64,000 bases of DNA, taken from NCBI RefSeq assembly GCF_001684965.1, contig NZ_MAYG01000001.1, forward strand, positions 2,790,001 to 2,854,000. The letters are read 5' to 3'. Below are positions 8,629 to 17,107 of the stretch, piece after piece; within the stretch, counting starts at the first letter, position 1; each line of letters begins with the position of its first letter. The position numbers and the translations under genes were made by a program. Source of the DNA: Chryseobacterium arthrosphaerae (GTDB taxonomy: Bacteria > Bacteroidota > Bacteroidia > Flavobacteriales > Weeksellaceae). Under the pieces are notes generated by a model that did not search any database, was not told where the DNA came from, and saw only the letters and a program-made list of their open reading frames with translations.

Positions 8629-9621
8629 TTAACTCACCAAAAGGCTACAACCGCGGATGTCTGAATGATCTATTCTTCCCAGCACCTGAAATTTATCGCC
8701 CCATATTTTCCCCAGGTCCTGAGTGGCAATAAAAGAGCAGGAATGGGTATTGGCAAGGTCAATAATATTAATGGCTCCGGTTCTTCCCTCCTTTTCATAG
8801 GTCAACGGATCTTCTGCATTCCGGATCATGATTCTCATCCAGTTCGGACATTGATATTCATTGTTTCCGAGGGAGTAAGCCTGTGACAGCAATTCTGTCA
8901 TGGAATATTCCGAATATATCTTATCTGTCTGAAAGCCTTCCTGCAGGATTTTCAGCAGCTCGTCTTTCGTCATTTCTTCTTTACGGCCTTTCATTCCTCC
9001 GGTTTCAATGACAATCAGGTTTTCAAGGGAATTCAGGGATTTTTTGTTTTGCTCAGAATGGCAATAATCCAGGAAATCCAGCAGGGCAAAAGAAACTCCG
9101 AACAGGATAACTTTCCGGTCTTCCAATTGATTTAAAAGATCAAAGAGGTCAGCGTGGTTATAAAGGAAATAGCCGTTTTCCGGTTTATCAGATTTCTTCA
9201 TCAGGTAATCTACCATATGGATCAGGGAAGAATTCTGTCTTTCAAGATAACTAGGCAGTAGCCCCAGGAAAATAAAGTCTTCCGGTTTGCCTATAAACTG
9301 TTCAAAACTTTTATAAATGCTTTCTTCATACAGTTCCGGATCAGCAATAAAATGTTTCGAAAGATTCATCTGGGTTGTTCCCGAACTTTGAAAAAACAGG
9401 TCTGCGGTTACATTTTTGTCCAGGATCTGATGATTTTTAAACATTTCTATGGGCAAAAAAGGTATTTCATCCAACTGGCTGACCTCATCCGGATTTACTT
9501 TCAGAAAGTCAACAAATTTCCTGTATATCCCAACATTTTCATACTGATAACGAAATGTTGCCAATGCTCCATTCAGGAAATCTTCCTCTGTCTGTATGTT
9601 GAATATATTTTTAAGTTCCAT
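8629..9621 (-). CDS. LuxE/PaaK-family acyltransferase
   Basis: A 330-residue protein resembling the acyl-protein synthetase LuxE, a member of the adenylate-forming superfamily. QSSGTTQMNLSKHFIADPEL near residues 98-117 matches the phosphate-binding loop (SSGTT), and YSEYSMTELLSQAYS matches the downstream adenylation motif. LGRIDHSDIRGCSLLVS forms the C-terminus. It is shorter than PaaK or acyl-CoA ligases, as LuxE proteins are. No luxCDAB genes lie nearby. In Bacteroidota such stand-alone proteins are common and of unknown substrate. The gene stands alone on the minus strand. Confidence 0.8.
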   Translation of the reverse strand: MELKNIFNIQTEEDFLNGALATFRYQYENVGIYRKFVDFLKVNPDEVSQLDEIPFLPIEMFKNHQILDKNVTADLFFQSSGTTQMNLSKHFIADPELYEESIYKSFEQFIGKPEDFIFLGLLPSYLERQNSSLIHMVDYLMKKSDKPENGYFLYNHADLFDLLNQLEDRKVILFGVSFALLDFLDYCHSEQNKKSLNSLENLIVIETGGMKGRKEEMTKDELLKILQEGFQTDKIYSEYSMTELLSQAYSLGNNEYQCPNWMRIMIRNAEDPLTYEKEGRTGAINIIDLANTHSCSFIATQDLGKIWGDKFQVLGRIDHSDIRGCSLLVS

Positions 9622-9739
9622 ATCTTTTTTGATCCTTTTATCTGCTCATTATAAAGACATTACAAGGAATGAAATAATTTTATTTAATAATTTTTTAATA
9701 CTAAGATCCTACTTTGGTAAACTTCTTGCAAGTTCTACT

Positions 9740-9784
9740 ATGGAATATGGATTAAAAACAAGAATGGATTTCGGTCCATTATGA
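9740..9784 (+). CDS. Possible 14-residue peptide in a terminator-bounded mini transcript
   Basis: ATG GAA TAT GGA up to TGA encodes MEYGLKTRMDFGPL. The stop codon abuts the terminator stem at 9784-9809, and no other plus-strand gene precedes that terminator. A box TACTTTGG at 9710-9717, one base off TAnnTTTG, would start a transcript about 17 bases before the ATG, giving an RNA of about 95 nt. The arrangement is suggestive, but the peptide is short enough to occur by chance. It may equally be a small non-coding RNA. Confidence 0.35.
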   Translation: MEYGLKTRMDFGPL

Positions 9785-9815
9785 AGATTACCTCTCTCAG
9801 GGTAATCTTTTTTTT
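9784..9815 (+). terminator. Strong plus-strand terminator without an obvious upstream gene
   Basis: Perfect 9-bp stem AAGATTACC / GGTAATCTT with an eight-base loop and a run of eight T residues. On the minus strand no T run follows, so it acts on plus-strand transcription. It marks the end of the small unit at 9740-9784. Confidence 0.85.
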
Positions 9816-9818
9816 GTT

Positions 9819-10589
9819 TTATTTTTCAAAAGTCTTCAGTTCAAAATCTTTTTCAAAAACGCCATAGGTAAAGTAAGAAATCCAGTCTCCCAGATTAATG
9901 TATTTTGCCTTTTGTTCCAGATCCAGCACCATAGGAAGGTGTCTGTGTCCATAGATAAAATAGTCTATTTTCTGGGTTTTCAGCTTTTCTTTGGAGTAGA
10001 TGATCAGGAACTCTTTATCTTCTCCCAGGAAGGCTTTATCCTCTTCTCCCGAGATCATTTTATTTTTCTGGGAAAGGTATAATGCAATCTTCATGGCAAT
10101 ATCCGGATGCAGCCATTTGAAAAACCATTGTGCTACCGGATTGGTGAAGAGCTTCTTCATCCGCTTATATCCTTTGTCGCCAGGTCCCAGGCCGTCTCCG
10201 TGTGCCAGCAGAAACTGTTTCCCGCCCATTTCAAAGTATTGTTTCTGATAAAAAACCGTACAGCCGATTTCGTCTTCCAGATAGTCTTTCATCCAGAGGT
10301 CATGATTTCCTACAAAGAAATAAATATGAACGCCCCTGTCCTTCAGTTCTGCAATTTTTCCGAGAACACGCACGTATCCTTTAGGTACAACATGTTTCCA
10401 TTCATGCCAGAAATCAAAAAGATCACCCATTAAAAACAAAACCTGGGCATCTTCCTTGATCTCATCCATCCAACGTATAAATTTATCCTCACGCACTTTG
10501 CTCTCTCCCGGGGTGGGCGCGCCAAAATGCTGATCAGAAGCGAAATATACTTTTTTCCCGGGTTCTAAGTTGATTATTGTTTTTAGCAC
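9819..10589 (-). CDS. lpxH: UDP-2,3-diacylglucosamine diphosphatase
   Basis: A calcineurin-like metallophosphoesterase that makes lipid X in lipid A synthesis. Metal ligands are visible in order: D19 and H21 (SDQHFG), D56 (MGDLFDFW), the GNHD box at 94-97, H130 (LAHGDG) and GHRH at 214-217. FDFWHEW and the HGDGLGPGDKGYKRMKK stretch are typical of LpxH rather than of general phosphatases. Length is 256 residues, close to other Bacteroidota LpxH. queD lies 21 bases upstream on the same strand, so the two probably share a transcript. It is peripheral at the inner membrane. Confidence 0.92.
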   Translation of the reverse strand: MLKTIINLEPGKKVYFASDQHFGAPTPGESKVREDKFIRWMDEIKEDAQVLFLMGDLFDFWHEWKHVVPKGYVRVLGKIAELKDRGVHIYFFVGNHDLWMKDYLEDEIGCTVFYQKQYFEMGGKQFLLAHGDGLGPGDKGYKRMKKLFTNPVAQWFFKWLHPDIAMKIALYLSQKNKMISGEEDKAFLGEDKEFLIIYSKEKLKTQKIDYFIYGHRHLPMVLDLEQKAKYINLGDWISYFTYGVFEKDFELKTFEK

Positions 10590-10610
10590 CGTCTGAGTTT
10601 TGTTGGATCA

Positions 10611-11063
10611 TTATTGATTGTCTTCTGCGAACCATTCCCCATAAGAATTTTCAGTCTCATGAAGTTTAAGATAAGCCAAAGAAATTCCTTCCGGAAGTTT
10701 TGATTTTATTTTGGAAGCAATAGCATACAGCATGTTTTCACATGTGGGCTGAAAACTGCAGTAGATTACTTTATGCCCTTTCTGTTCAAGGTCATCTCCC
10801 AGTTCTTTGTGTGGAGACAGCGCATTAACGAGCACTGCATGATCCCATACGTCTACGATTTCAGATTTTACGATACTTTTAATATCTCCGAAATCTACCA
10901 CCATTCCATTTTTAGGATTTTCAATATCATTAATCGGTCTTCCCTTTACTGTTACAAACAGCTTATAGGAGTGTCCATGCATATTTTTACACTTCCCGTC
11001 ATAGTTGTAAAGCACGTGAGCGGTTTCGAATGTAAAAATTTTTGTAATACGTATCATACTCAA
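10611..11063 (-). CDS. queD: 6-carboxytetrahydropterin synthase (QueD/PTPS family)
   Basis: A 150-residue T-fold enzyme acting early in queuosine and 7-deazaguanine synthesis. Zinc ligands are H16 (ETAHVL), H29 and H31 (MHGHSYKL); C25 in CKNMHGH is the catalytic cysteine; WDHAVL and LHETENSYGEW carry the catalytic Asp-His and the pterin-binding Glu. The pattern Cys-x3-His-Gly-His favours QueD over eukaryote-type pyruvoyl-tetrahydropterin synthase. Met1 or Met3 may be the start. Other queuosine genes are not in the window; the downstream partner is lpxH. Confidence 0.88.
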   Translation of the reverse strand: MSMIRITKIFTFETAHVLYNYDGKCKNMHGHSYKLFVTVKGRPINDIENPKNGMVVDFGDIKSIVKSEIVDVWDHAVLVNALSPHKELGDDLEQKGHKVIYCSFQPTCENMLYAIASKIKSKLPEGISLAYLKLHETENSYGEWFAEDNQ

Positions 11064-11193
11064 TGAATAAGTTTAAAAAATTACTGTTTTTCAGATTTTT
11101 ACCCATAAAAACTGTGGGGAGGTTATAAGTAGGAATCTACTCTATGAAAAACTGCAAAATCAATGTTCAAAGTTAAGATAAAAAGAGCAAGAA

Positions 11194-11238
11194 ATAAAAT
11201 GCTCCCAAAAGTTAGATCACTTTTTGGGAGCATTTTAT
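11194..11238 (-). terminator. Terminator after the serine hydrolase gene
   Basis: A 17-bp inverted repeat, ATAAAATGCTCCCAAAA against TTTTGGGAGCATTTTAT, with a ten-base loop. It lies between the stop of the serine hydrolase and the start of queD, both minus strand, and the A/T-rich ends supply the U tract. Confidence 0.8.
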
Positions 11239-11274
11239 GATTTTATTCTGTTTTATTAAGTTGAGACCAATAGA

Positions 11275-12720
11275 TTAATTATTGATGGTGAATGTTAAAT
11301 TTTCATCACGATCTCCTTTCACATTTAAAGCATTAGAGGGCACGGAAAGCCACCCGTTTTTGTTCATTACAAATTTAAATTCATAAGTCTTACCTTTTTC
11401 AAACTTTGATTGGGGAATTGCGACTTCAAAGGTGTTATCCTTTTTCCTGATCATCTGGTAGGCTTTATCATCAGGATTCCAGTTATTAAACGACCCTGCA
11501 ACTGACATATTTTTAATATAATCTACATTTTTCTTTGCTAAAAACCGGTAGGAAAAAATAACGTTACCTTTTTCGATCCGGTAACCATACGTTTCCTTTT
11601 TAAGGTCCGGATGAATAAGGGGTTCAGATTTTGTATATTCTTCAGCCAGCATATAAGGATTCAGCAAACGCTTATCCATAATACCTGCGATCTGATTGAT
11701 CATCGGAAAGTAAACAGGAAATTCTTTATACCCGTTATACATGAGCATAATAGCCATATTATCTTCCGGGAAAATCTTATATGCGCTTACATTTCCACCG
11801 GAAAAGGAGTATGCTTTTATATTATTGAATATTGACATATCCCAGCCGTGCGTGAAAGATGCACTTTTCCTGGTGTATTCAAACGGTTTCCACATCATTT
11901 CCTGTGTGGCCGGTTTCAGAAAATCATTTTTACTGAGGTGAATGCTCCATTGTAAAAAAGCAGGTAATGTAATCGCCAGGCCATTTGCAGGATGGGCTCT
12001 TCTTCCTTCCACAAATGTGGATTTATCATACTTATGGGTATCTTTGTTGTAAATATATTTTACGATCCGGTTAGGAATTTCCTCCTTAGAATCAGACGAA
12101 AAGACCACCTGATTTTTAGCATCTGAAAACTGATTTTCCAGGATATAATCTTCAAATGTCTCTCCTGTTATCTTTTCAATAAGCATGGCAATCAGCATAT
12201 AATTCGTCTGGTTATACCGATACTCGCTTCCTGTTTCAAAATCCATTTTTTCTTTTGATAACCGGTCTATGACTTCAGCATTGGTGGCATTCAGGGAAAT
12301 ATCTTCAAAACGAATCCAGTCCGGGATTCCTGAAGAATGGCTCACAAGATGTTTTACCTGAACGTTCTTCCATGCATCCGGTATATGGTCCAGGTATTTT
12401 GAAATGTTGTCGTCCAAAGATATTTTCCCCTGTTCAATAAGCTGAAAAAGGCCTATGTTTGACATCAGCTTTGTATTGGAATATATCCTGAACATGGATT
12501 GGGGATTGACTTTCTTATCGCTTTCCAAAGTCTCCGTTCCATAATATTTCTGGAAAGTTACTTTATTATCTTTTACAATTCCAACAGCCATTCCGGGAAT
12601 TTCGTTGACCCGGATCACCTTTTTTATATAAGCATCAATTGCTTTTGTCTGTTCTGCAGTCTGGCTGTATCCCAGAAAAGATAAGCCTGAAAATGCTATG
12701 ACTAAAACGGATTGTTTCAT
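11275..12720 (-). CDS. Secreted serine hydrolase (class C beta-lactamase fold) with CBM48-like C-terminus
   Basis: A signal peptide (MKQSVLVIAFSGLSFLGYSQ) leads into a beta-lactamase/transpeptidase-like domain (about 25-350). The nucleophile is S81 in SNTK, with Lys84; the Tyr motif is Y169-N-Q in YRYNQTNYML; FTHGWD takes the KTG position. Residues about 398-481 (MSVAGSFNNWNPDD to the end) look like an E-set/CBM48 domain related to AMPK glycogen-binding domains. Such proteins are usually D-Ala-D-Ala peptidases or esterases; the CBM-like tail suggests carbohydrate or cell-wall contact, which is inference. Monocistronic, with its own terminator. Confidence 0.85.
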   Translation of the reverse strand: MKQSVLVIAFSGLSFLGYSQTAEQTKAIDAYIKKVIRVNEIPGMAVGIVKDNKVTFQKYYGTETLESDKKVNPQSMFRIYSNTKLMSNIGLFQLIEQGKISLDDNISKYLDHIPDAWKNVQVKHLVSHSSGIPDWIRFEDISLNATNAEVIDRLSKEKMDFETGSEYRYNQTNYMLIAMLIEKITGETFEDYILENQFSDAKNQVVFSSDSKEEIPNRIVKYIYNKDTHKYDKSTFVEGRRAHPANGLAITLPAFLQWSIHLSKNDFLKPATQEMMWKPFEYTRKSASFTHGWDMSIFNNIKAYSFSGGNVSAYKIFPEDNMAIMLMYNGYKEFPVYFPMINQIAGIMDKRLLNPYMLAEEYTKSEPLIHPDLKKETYGYRIEKGNVIFSYRFLAKKNVDYIKNMSVAGSFNNWNPDDKAYQMIRKKDNTFEVAIPQSKFEKGKTYEFKFVMNKNGWLSVPSNALNVKGDRDENLTFTINN

Positions 12721-12803
12721 TGTTTGATTTTTGACGGTTCTTTAGTAAAGACAGCTACAGAGGTCAGGTTATTACATCTTTCTCTGAAAAACTGATTTTC
12801 TCT

Positions 12804-13475
12804 TTACTTATAAAGTTTCGGCTCCATGATTCCTCTTTTCTGAAATATCTTTTTATTCATTTCAAAATGCATGGTGGTCATTTGATTGTAATATTCCTTA
12901 AAAGAGGGCAACCCGTATTCTAACCGTAATTTATCCACATTCATACTGTCTGTCAATCCATTTTTAGGCACAGCCTGTTCCGCTTTATTATAAGTTACCT
13001 GGGTCCCGAATCTTTGCTTCTGACCTGAATTGATAGCAACCCTGTCTTCCAGCATGGCATATTCATTTTTATGGGCATTCTTCTTACCGATTTCTTTTTT
13101 CATGGCTTTAAGCATCGTTCTCTGAAATCCGACATCATCATCGGCATGCTGAATGGATATCCAGAATTTAGTAGCATTGGCTTCCCCAACCTGTTTAAAG
13201 CCAAGATAACCGTACTGCGCATACAGTCTTTTAATTCTGCTTTGGTTGTCTTTCCCTACACTGTCCCTTTTGGTTTCAAATACTTTCCATGCGTTTTTTT
13301 CACCGTATTTCTCCATCATTTCTTTGGGTGGCAGGCTTGCATATTCCTGATCAATGTTTCTGATGTAGCTCAATTCGGAAATGATCTTTTCACGTTCAGA
13401 GTCTGAGATCGGTTTGTATGAGCTGCAGCTTACCACCGTAAATAGTATCCCTGATAAGAATATTTTTTTCATCAA
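12804..13475 (-). CDS. DUF6624-type lipoprotein
   Basis: A lipoprotein signal with lipobox VVSCSS (Cys near residue 17) precedes a 200-residue domain. FWISIQHADDDVGFQRTMLK, MLEDRVAINSGQKQRFGTQV and the closing LRLEYGLPSFKEYY fit the DUF6624 pattern of conserved QHAD, DR and GTQ. No function is known for the family. The gene sits between a secreted serine hydrolase and an EreA-like protein on the same strand. About 83 bases separate it from the former and 40 from the latter. Confidence 0.72.
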   Translation of the reverse strand: MMKKIFLSGILFTVVSCSSYKPISDSEREKIISELSYIRNIDQEYASLPPKEMMEKYGEKNAWKVFETKRDSVGKDNQSRIKRLYAQYGYLGFKQVGEANATKFWISIQHADDDVGFQRTMLKAMKKEIGKKNAHKNEYAMLEDRVAINSGQKQRFGTQVTYNKAEQAVPKNGLTDSMNVDKLRLEYGLPSFKEYYNQMTTMHFEMNKKIFQKRGIMEPKLYK

Positions 13476-13514
13476 TCTGGTTTTATATTAATTATTACAT
13501 GATTATTGTAAGGT

Positions 13515-14777
13515 TTAACCGGCTGTCAGATGTTCCACAGCACTGGTATTTTTGATAAAAATCATTCCGTCAAAACACTCGTTCAGTTTTATAGGCTCTG
13601 TAATGGTAAATTTTTCTGTTTCCGGAGTTACAGGACCATACCCGATAAACCTCATCTTCAAAGCGTTTTGATACAAACTATCTTTGTTTGTTCTAAAGTT
13701 CACAAAATAGTTTTTATTTTCTTTACTGCTCAGCTTTTCTTCCCAGCTGTTTTTCATCTGTTCCGGTAATGGATAGGCTTTATATTCATTCTTTTTTACT
13801 GCACGGGGGGCTGTTGTCGCACTGTAAGTCCCAAAGCCCGTGAAAGTTGCCATGGCATAATATTCTTTGCCATATTTTTTCTTTATATAGCCCCCCATCC
13901 CATCTACCAGAATCGGTTTCAGTGCAATATGTGCATTATGAGCAAAAAGTATCATTTTTTTATTGTATCCTGTCTGAATCTTTGCAATCATTTCAGCCAT
14001 GATGTAATCTCTTGAAACATCATAGTTTTTTTTACCGGCTTCATAAAGAATTTCGAATCCTAATCTAAGGTTATCAAGAGCCAATCTGCTGCTTACATCT
14101 ATCTTCGCCTTATAGATACTGTCCATTTTTTTTGCCAAAAGATATCCTTCCGTTCCATTATCAATGACAGCTTTCATATCCAGTCTGAAAGAAGGATCAT
14201 TCTGCTTTTCCCACATCTCATCCTGGAATTTTGCTTTTTTGTCAAGGGTATCCACCATTTCTGAATACGCTTTTTCTGCAATAGGATTTTTTTTAAGAAT
14301 TGCTGCATTATTGGCTAAAGAATTAGTATCAAATCCGGAGATGATCACCCTGTCTTTATGGCTCTTGTTGTAGGTTCTGATCCAGGCCAGCAGATCTGCA
14401 ATTTCTCCGGTCTGCCAAATAGAAGTCATACCGCTTTTTAATGCCGTATTCAAATCCTGATCAGAATTAACGGCCTCGTTCAAAAGGGCTGCATCTCCAT
14501 AACCACTTTCGAACGCAACGATTTTAAAATCATTTTTTTCAATAAGTCTTTTTGAAATTTCACTTCTGATCTCGTTGAATTCCCTGGTTCCGTGAGTACC
14601 TTCACCAAGCCCAACAATAAGCTGTTCTTTTAACTGATCACTGATCTCATTGATCGCTTTCGTCCTGCTTCTGGCATTGGCAGATTGGTCAGGAATTGGT
14701 ATTTCAGGTTTTGAGTGTTGTGAAAAAACTATTGAAGAAGTCAACAGTATATTGATTAAAAGGCATTTTCTTAGCAT
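13515..14777 (-). CDS. Exported erythromycin-esterase-like hydrolase
   Basis: An EreA/EreB-fold protein with a signal peptide (MLRKCLLINILLTSSIVFSQ). Numbered from this start, GLGEGTHGTREF at 57-67 supplies the Glu and His seen in the active site of macrolide esterases, VAFESG follows, and LFAHNAHIAL near 290 gives the second His. The frame is open to 14816, but the -7 box at 14802-14809 would start transcription near 14796, and the ATG at 14775-14777 opens the signal peptide, so the shorter form is chosen. Members of this fold also act on compounds other than macrolides; the substrate is unknown. Confidence 0.8.
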   Translation of the reverse strand: MLRKCLLINILLTSSIVFSQHSKPEIPIPDQSANARSRTKAINEISDQLKEQLIVGLGEGTHGTREFNEIRSEISKRLIEKNDFKIVAFESGYGDAALLNEAVNSDQDLNTALKSGMTSIWQTGEIADLLAWIRTYNKSHKDRVIISGFDTNSLANNAAILKKNPIAEKAYSEMVDTLDKKAKFQDEMWEKQNDPSFRLDMKAVIDNGTEGYLLAKKMDSIYKAKIDVSSRLALDNLRLGFEILYEAGKKNYDVSRDYIMAEMIAKIQTGYNKKMILFAHNAHIALKPILVDGMGGYIKKKYGKEYYAMATFTGFGTYSATTAPRAVKKNEYKAYPLPEQMKNSWEEKLSSKENKNYFVNFRTNKDSLYQNALKMRFIGYGPVTPETEKFTITEPIKLNECFDGMIFIKNTSAVEHLTAG

Positions 14778-14801
14778 CGTTACTACATTTTGTTCGTTTA
14801 C

Positions 14802-14809
14802 CAAACTTA
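14802..14809 (-). promoter_or_regulatory. -7 box of the EreA-like gene
   Basis: TAAGTTTG on the minus strand, an exact TAnnTTTG match. It implies a leader of about 19 nt and argues against the longer start at 14816. Confidence 0.5.
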
Positions 14810-14926
14810 AGATCATATCAAAAAGCCGTAAACAGGTTATCTTCGTGCAATCTAAAAAAAATTAATACTATTTTTTTACTGAGCACTTTTATTAACTTAT
14901 CATTAACCTTTTCCTTTGTTCTCATT

Positions 14927-15355
14927 TTATGGTATTAGCCGATCTGTATTCAATCCCAGCTGTTCCAGATAATGAAGTCCGTTTTGTTTTTCTATTATAT
15001 TTATCCCTGTCCAACCATTCATTTGCCCTTGCAGGATGAATTGCCTGATGTATTTAGGTTCGTTAAGATTAACTTCAGTTTCAGTATTCATCAGCTTATT
15101 CATTAGCTTAATTCCCGATTTCAAAGGCTGTCCTGTATAGTAGTCATTAAGGGTCAGAAATTCTATAAGCAGAGGAGTCTGTTTGTAGCCACTCAAAAAT
15201 ACTTTTATAACGAGCTTACTCATCCCGGTTCCTGAATAAAACCGATCTGTAACAGAATATAGGTATTCCAGATTATTGATCATTATTTTCCTTAGCTTAT
15301 TTTTCATTCTAACCTTGTTTTCTTTAGAGCTGGCAATCGCATGAAGATATTTCAT
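14927..15355 (-). CDS. Hypothetical protein coupled to the upstream ChaN/EreA-like gene
   Basis: Unrecognised 142-residue basic protein without a signal peptide or membrane helix. It looks mainly helical. The start codon follows the stop codon of the upstream gene with no gap, so translation is probably coupled and the two products may act together. The opening MKYLHAIASSKENKVRMKNK looks cytosolic, whereas the upstream product is exported, so a direct complex is doubtful. Confidence 0.65.
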   Translation of the reverse strand: MKYLHAIASSKENKVRMKNKLRKIMINNLEYLYSVTDRFYSGTGMSKLVIKVFLSGYKQTPLLIEFLTLNDYYTGQPLKSGIKLMNKLMNTETEVNLNEPKYIRQFILQGQMNGWTGINIIEKQNGLHYLEQLGLNTDRLIP

Positions 15356-16522
15356 TTATTTTACTGTTTTTTCAAACCTGCGGATCGCTTTATATTTTCT
15401 GTCTTTGATTATGATATCATAGATTCCTTTATCCAGAATTAGAAAGCGGCTGTCTTCGGGATCTTTAATTTCAATAATATCAGCAGGAATACCGTTCTGT
15501 TCAAATTCTCCTTTTCTATAAGCAATGGCAAGCACAGGATATTCTGTTATTTCCGAAGCCGGAACTTTATACAGTTTTCTGCTTTCAGTAAGCATCCAGC
15601 CGGGTCTTCCTTTCTTATATTCTGTAACCGGATGAATGACCTTCATATCGGTAAACAGTTTTTTATCTTCCCCGTTATATATCGTTTGATCTTTATCTTT
15701 TAAAATAACAGGAACTTTATTCCTGACCAGACGTAATAACGGTTCATTATATTTCGGAAGGCTTTTCTCTGAAAACTGAGTCTGGTCTATGGTAAGAGGA
15801 TTTAAGCCGGTAAGGTCCATAAGTCTTCCCGTCATTGTTTTTTCCCAGGCTGTGTGCACTCCTTTATAGGCATGCTGATAGCCGCAATAAATCAGGTATT
15901 TTCCTTCTTTGTTCTGCTGCATAAAGTCATAGATATTTTTTGCTTCGCCTATTTCCCTTTCTTTTCCGTTTCCTTCAGCATCATAGGGGAAAAGTTTAAA
16001 CCCGATCTTCAGGGCGTGATAAAGAAAGTTTCCAAACTCAGGTTCCTTAGAATAGAAGCCACTTTGAAGGTTGGCAAATTTTGTGGTATTTAAAGAGTCG
16101 TTGGCCAGGGTTTCCACCCCAAGATACCTGTACCCTCTGTCATACAAACCCTGAAGCAGGGAAGCTGCAAAGGCCCTGTGGCTGGCATTGTGATGAGCTT
16201 CATTAAGGATGATCATTTTTTCATGAGACGCCCGATCCAGAATATAATCTTTTGCATTGACAGGGATTAGTTTTGTGAACTTCAGACTATCTGCAGTACC
16301 GAGCTTTTTGGTCTTGCCAAAGACCGTGTCCCAACTTTCCAAAGCAGTTTTATATTTTCCGCTTATTGAGTAGTAAGTGGCCTCCATCTGACTTCTCCAG
16401 GATGCTGACTGGGTAGAATCTTCCAGTTTTTTCTTAATATCATCTGAAAACCGGTAAAGATCATTCTGACCATAGCTCAAAATGCTGAGGAATATTAATG
16501 TGATCGAATAATAGAATTTCAT
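15356..16522 (-). CDS. Exported protein of the erythromycin-esterase/ChaN fold
   Basis: A 388-residue protein with a signal peptide (MKFYYSITLIFLSILSYGQ). MIILNEAHHNASHRAF near residues 103-118 resembles the Glu/His block of EreA, TraB and ChaN-like proteins, YRYLGVETLA follows as the second strand, and LIYCGYQHAYKGVHTAWEKT carries a second His cluster. The last 130 residues form a separate beta-rich region. It is the second protein of this fold in about 3 kb, but the two are not close in sequence. Enzymatic role unknown. Confidence 0.68.
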   Translation of the reverse strand: MKFYYSITLIFLSILSYGQNDLYRFSDDIKKKLEDSTQSASWRSQMEATYYSISGKYKTALESWDTVFGKTKKLGTADSLKFTKLIPVNAKDYILDRASHEKMIILNEAHHNASHRAFAASLLQGLYDRGYRYLGVETLANDSLNTTKFANLQSGFYSKEPEFGNFLYHALKIGFKLFPYDAEGNGKEREIGEAKNIYDFMQQNKEGKYLIYCGYQHAYKGVHTAWEKTMTGRLMDLTGLNPLTIDQTQFSEKSLPKYNEPLLRLVRNKVPVILKDKDQTIYNGEDKKLFTDMKVIHPVTEYKKGRPGWMLTESRKLYKVPASEITEYPVLAIAYRKGEFEQNGIPADIIEIKDPEDSRFLILDKGIYDIIIKDRKYKAIRRFEKTVK

Positions 16523-16586
16523 GGAATGTAGTTTTTAATGGGCTAAAATAAAAAAATCAATTGAATGCCTGCCAATTAATTCCTGT

Positions 16587-16982
16587 TTACAGTATTCCGG
16601 ACAGTTTTTCCAGCCAGTTGCTTTCCAGGCGTTTGAGTTTTTTGGTTTCCGGATCAAATAAAATCCATAGGGTACCGGAATCTACTACAAGCTCATCATT
16701 GCAGTAAAACTCAACTTTTCTCGGCTGTTTGGCGCCTTCAGGAGGCATAGGATAGGTTCTCACTGTAATGATATCATTCAGATAAACCTGTTTTTTGTAT
16801 TGTATATGATGGTCCAGAAGCATCCAGGCATCATCCGCATATTCTGTTTTATGTTTTAAAAGCTCCCAGTGTTCTGCTGCTGCCTCTTCTACCCAATGCA
16901 CATACTGCACATTGTTGACATGACTGTTTCCATCAATATGTTCTTCACTTACCTTAATCTGTTTTTCATACATTAAATTCAT
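16587..16982 (-). CDS. Acyl-CoA thioesterase, hotdog fold
   Basis: A 131-residue single hotdog-domain protein of the 4-hydroxybenzoyl-CoA thioesterase class. HIDGNSHVNNVQYVHWVEEA near residues 16-35 contains the Asp/His-Asn-Asn active-site pattern and the first helix; IQYKKQVYLNDIITVRTY is the next strand pair. Such proteins hydrolyse short or medium acyl-CoA esters in the cytosol. Met1 or Met4 may be the start. No pathway neighbour indicates the substrate. Confidence 0.85.
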   Translation of the reverse strand: MNLMYEKQIKVSEEHIDGNSHVNNVQYVHWVEEAAAEHWELLKHKTEYADDAWMLLDHHIQYKKQVYLNDIITVRTYPMPPEGAKQPRKVEFYCNDELVVDSGTLWILFDPETKKLKRLESNWLEKLSGIL

Positions 16983-17058
16983 ATCTCTGAAAGTTTAGTC
17001 AAATGTATCATTTAAAAAATAAAACTTACGGCGTTATTTCTAAAAAAGCACATAAAAA

Positions 17059-17088
17059 AACGGAATCAGGCTTTATCTGATTCCGTTT
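17059..17088 (-). terminator. Terminator of the OmpH-like gene
   Basis: Perfect 11-bp stem AACGGAATCAG / CTGATTCCGTT with a seven-base loop; on the minus strand it runs into a T tract. It lies about 20 bases past the stop codon. Confidence 0.88.
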
Positions 17089-17107
17089 ATATTCAATAGT
17101 GAAATGA

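Noticed and set aside
13515..14777. Calling the gene ereA (macrolide resistance)
   Set aside because: Only the fold and active-site pattern are visible; chromosomal relatives often have other substrates.
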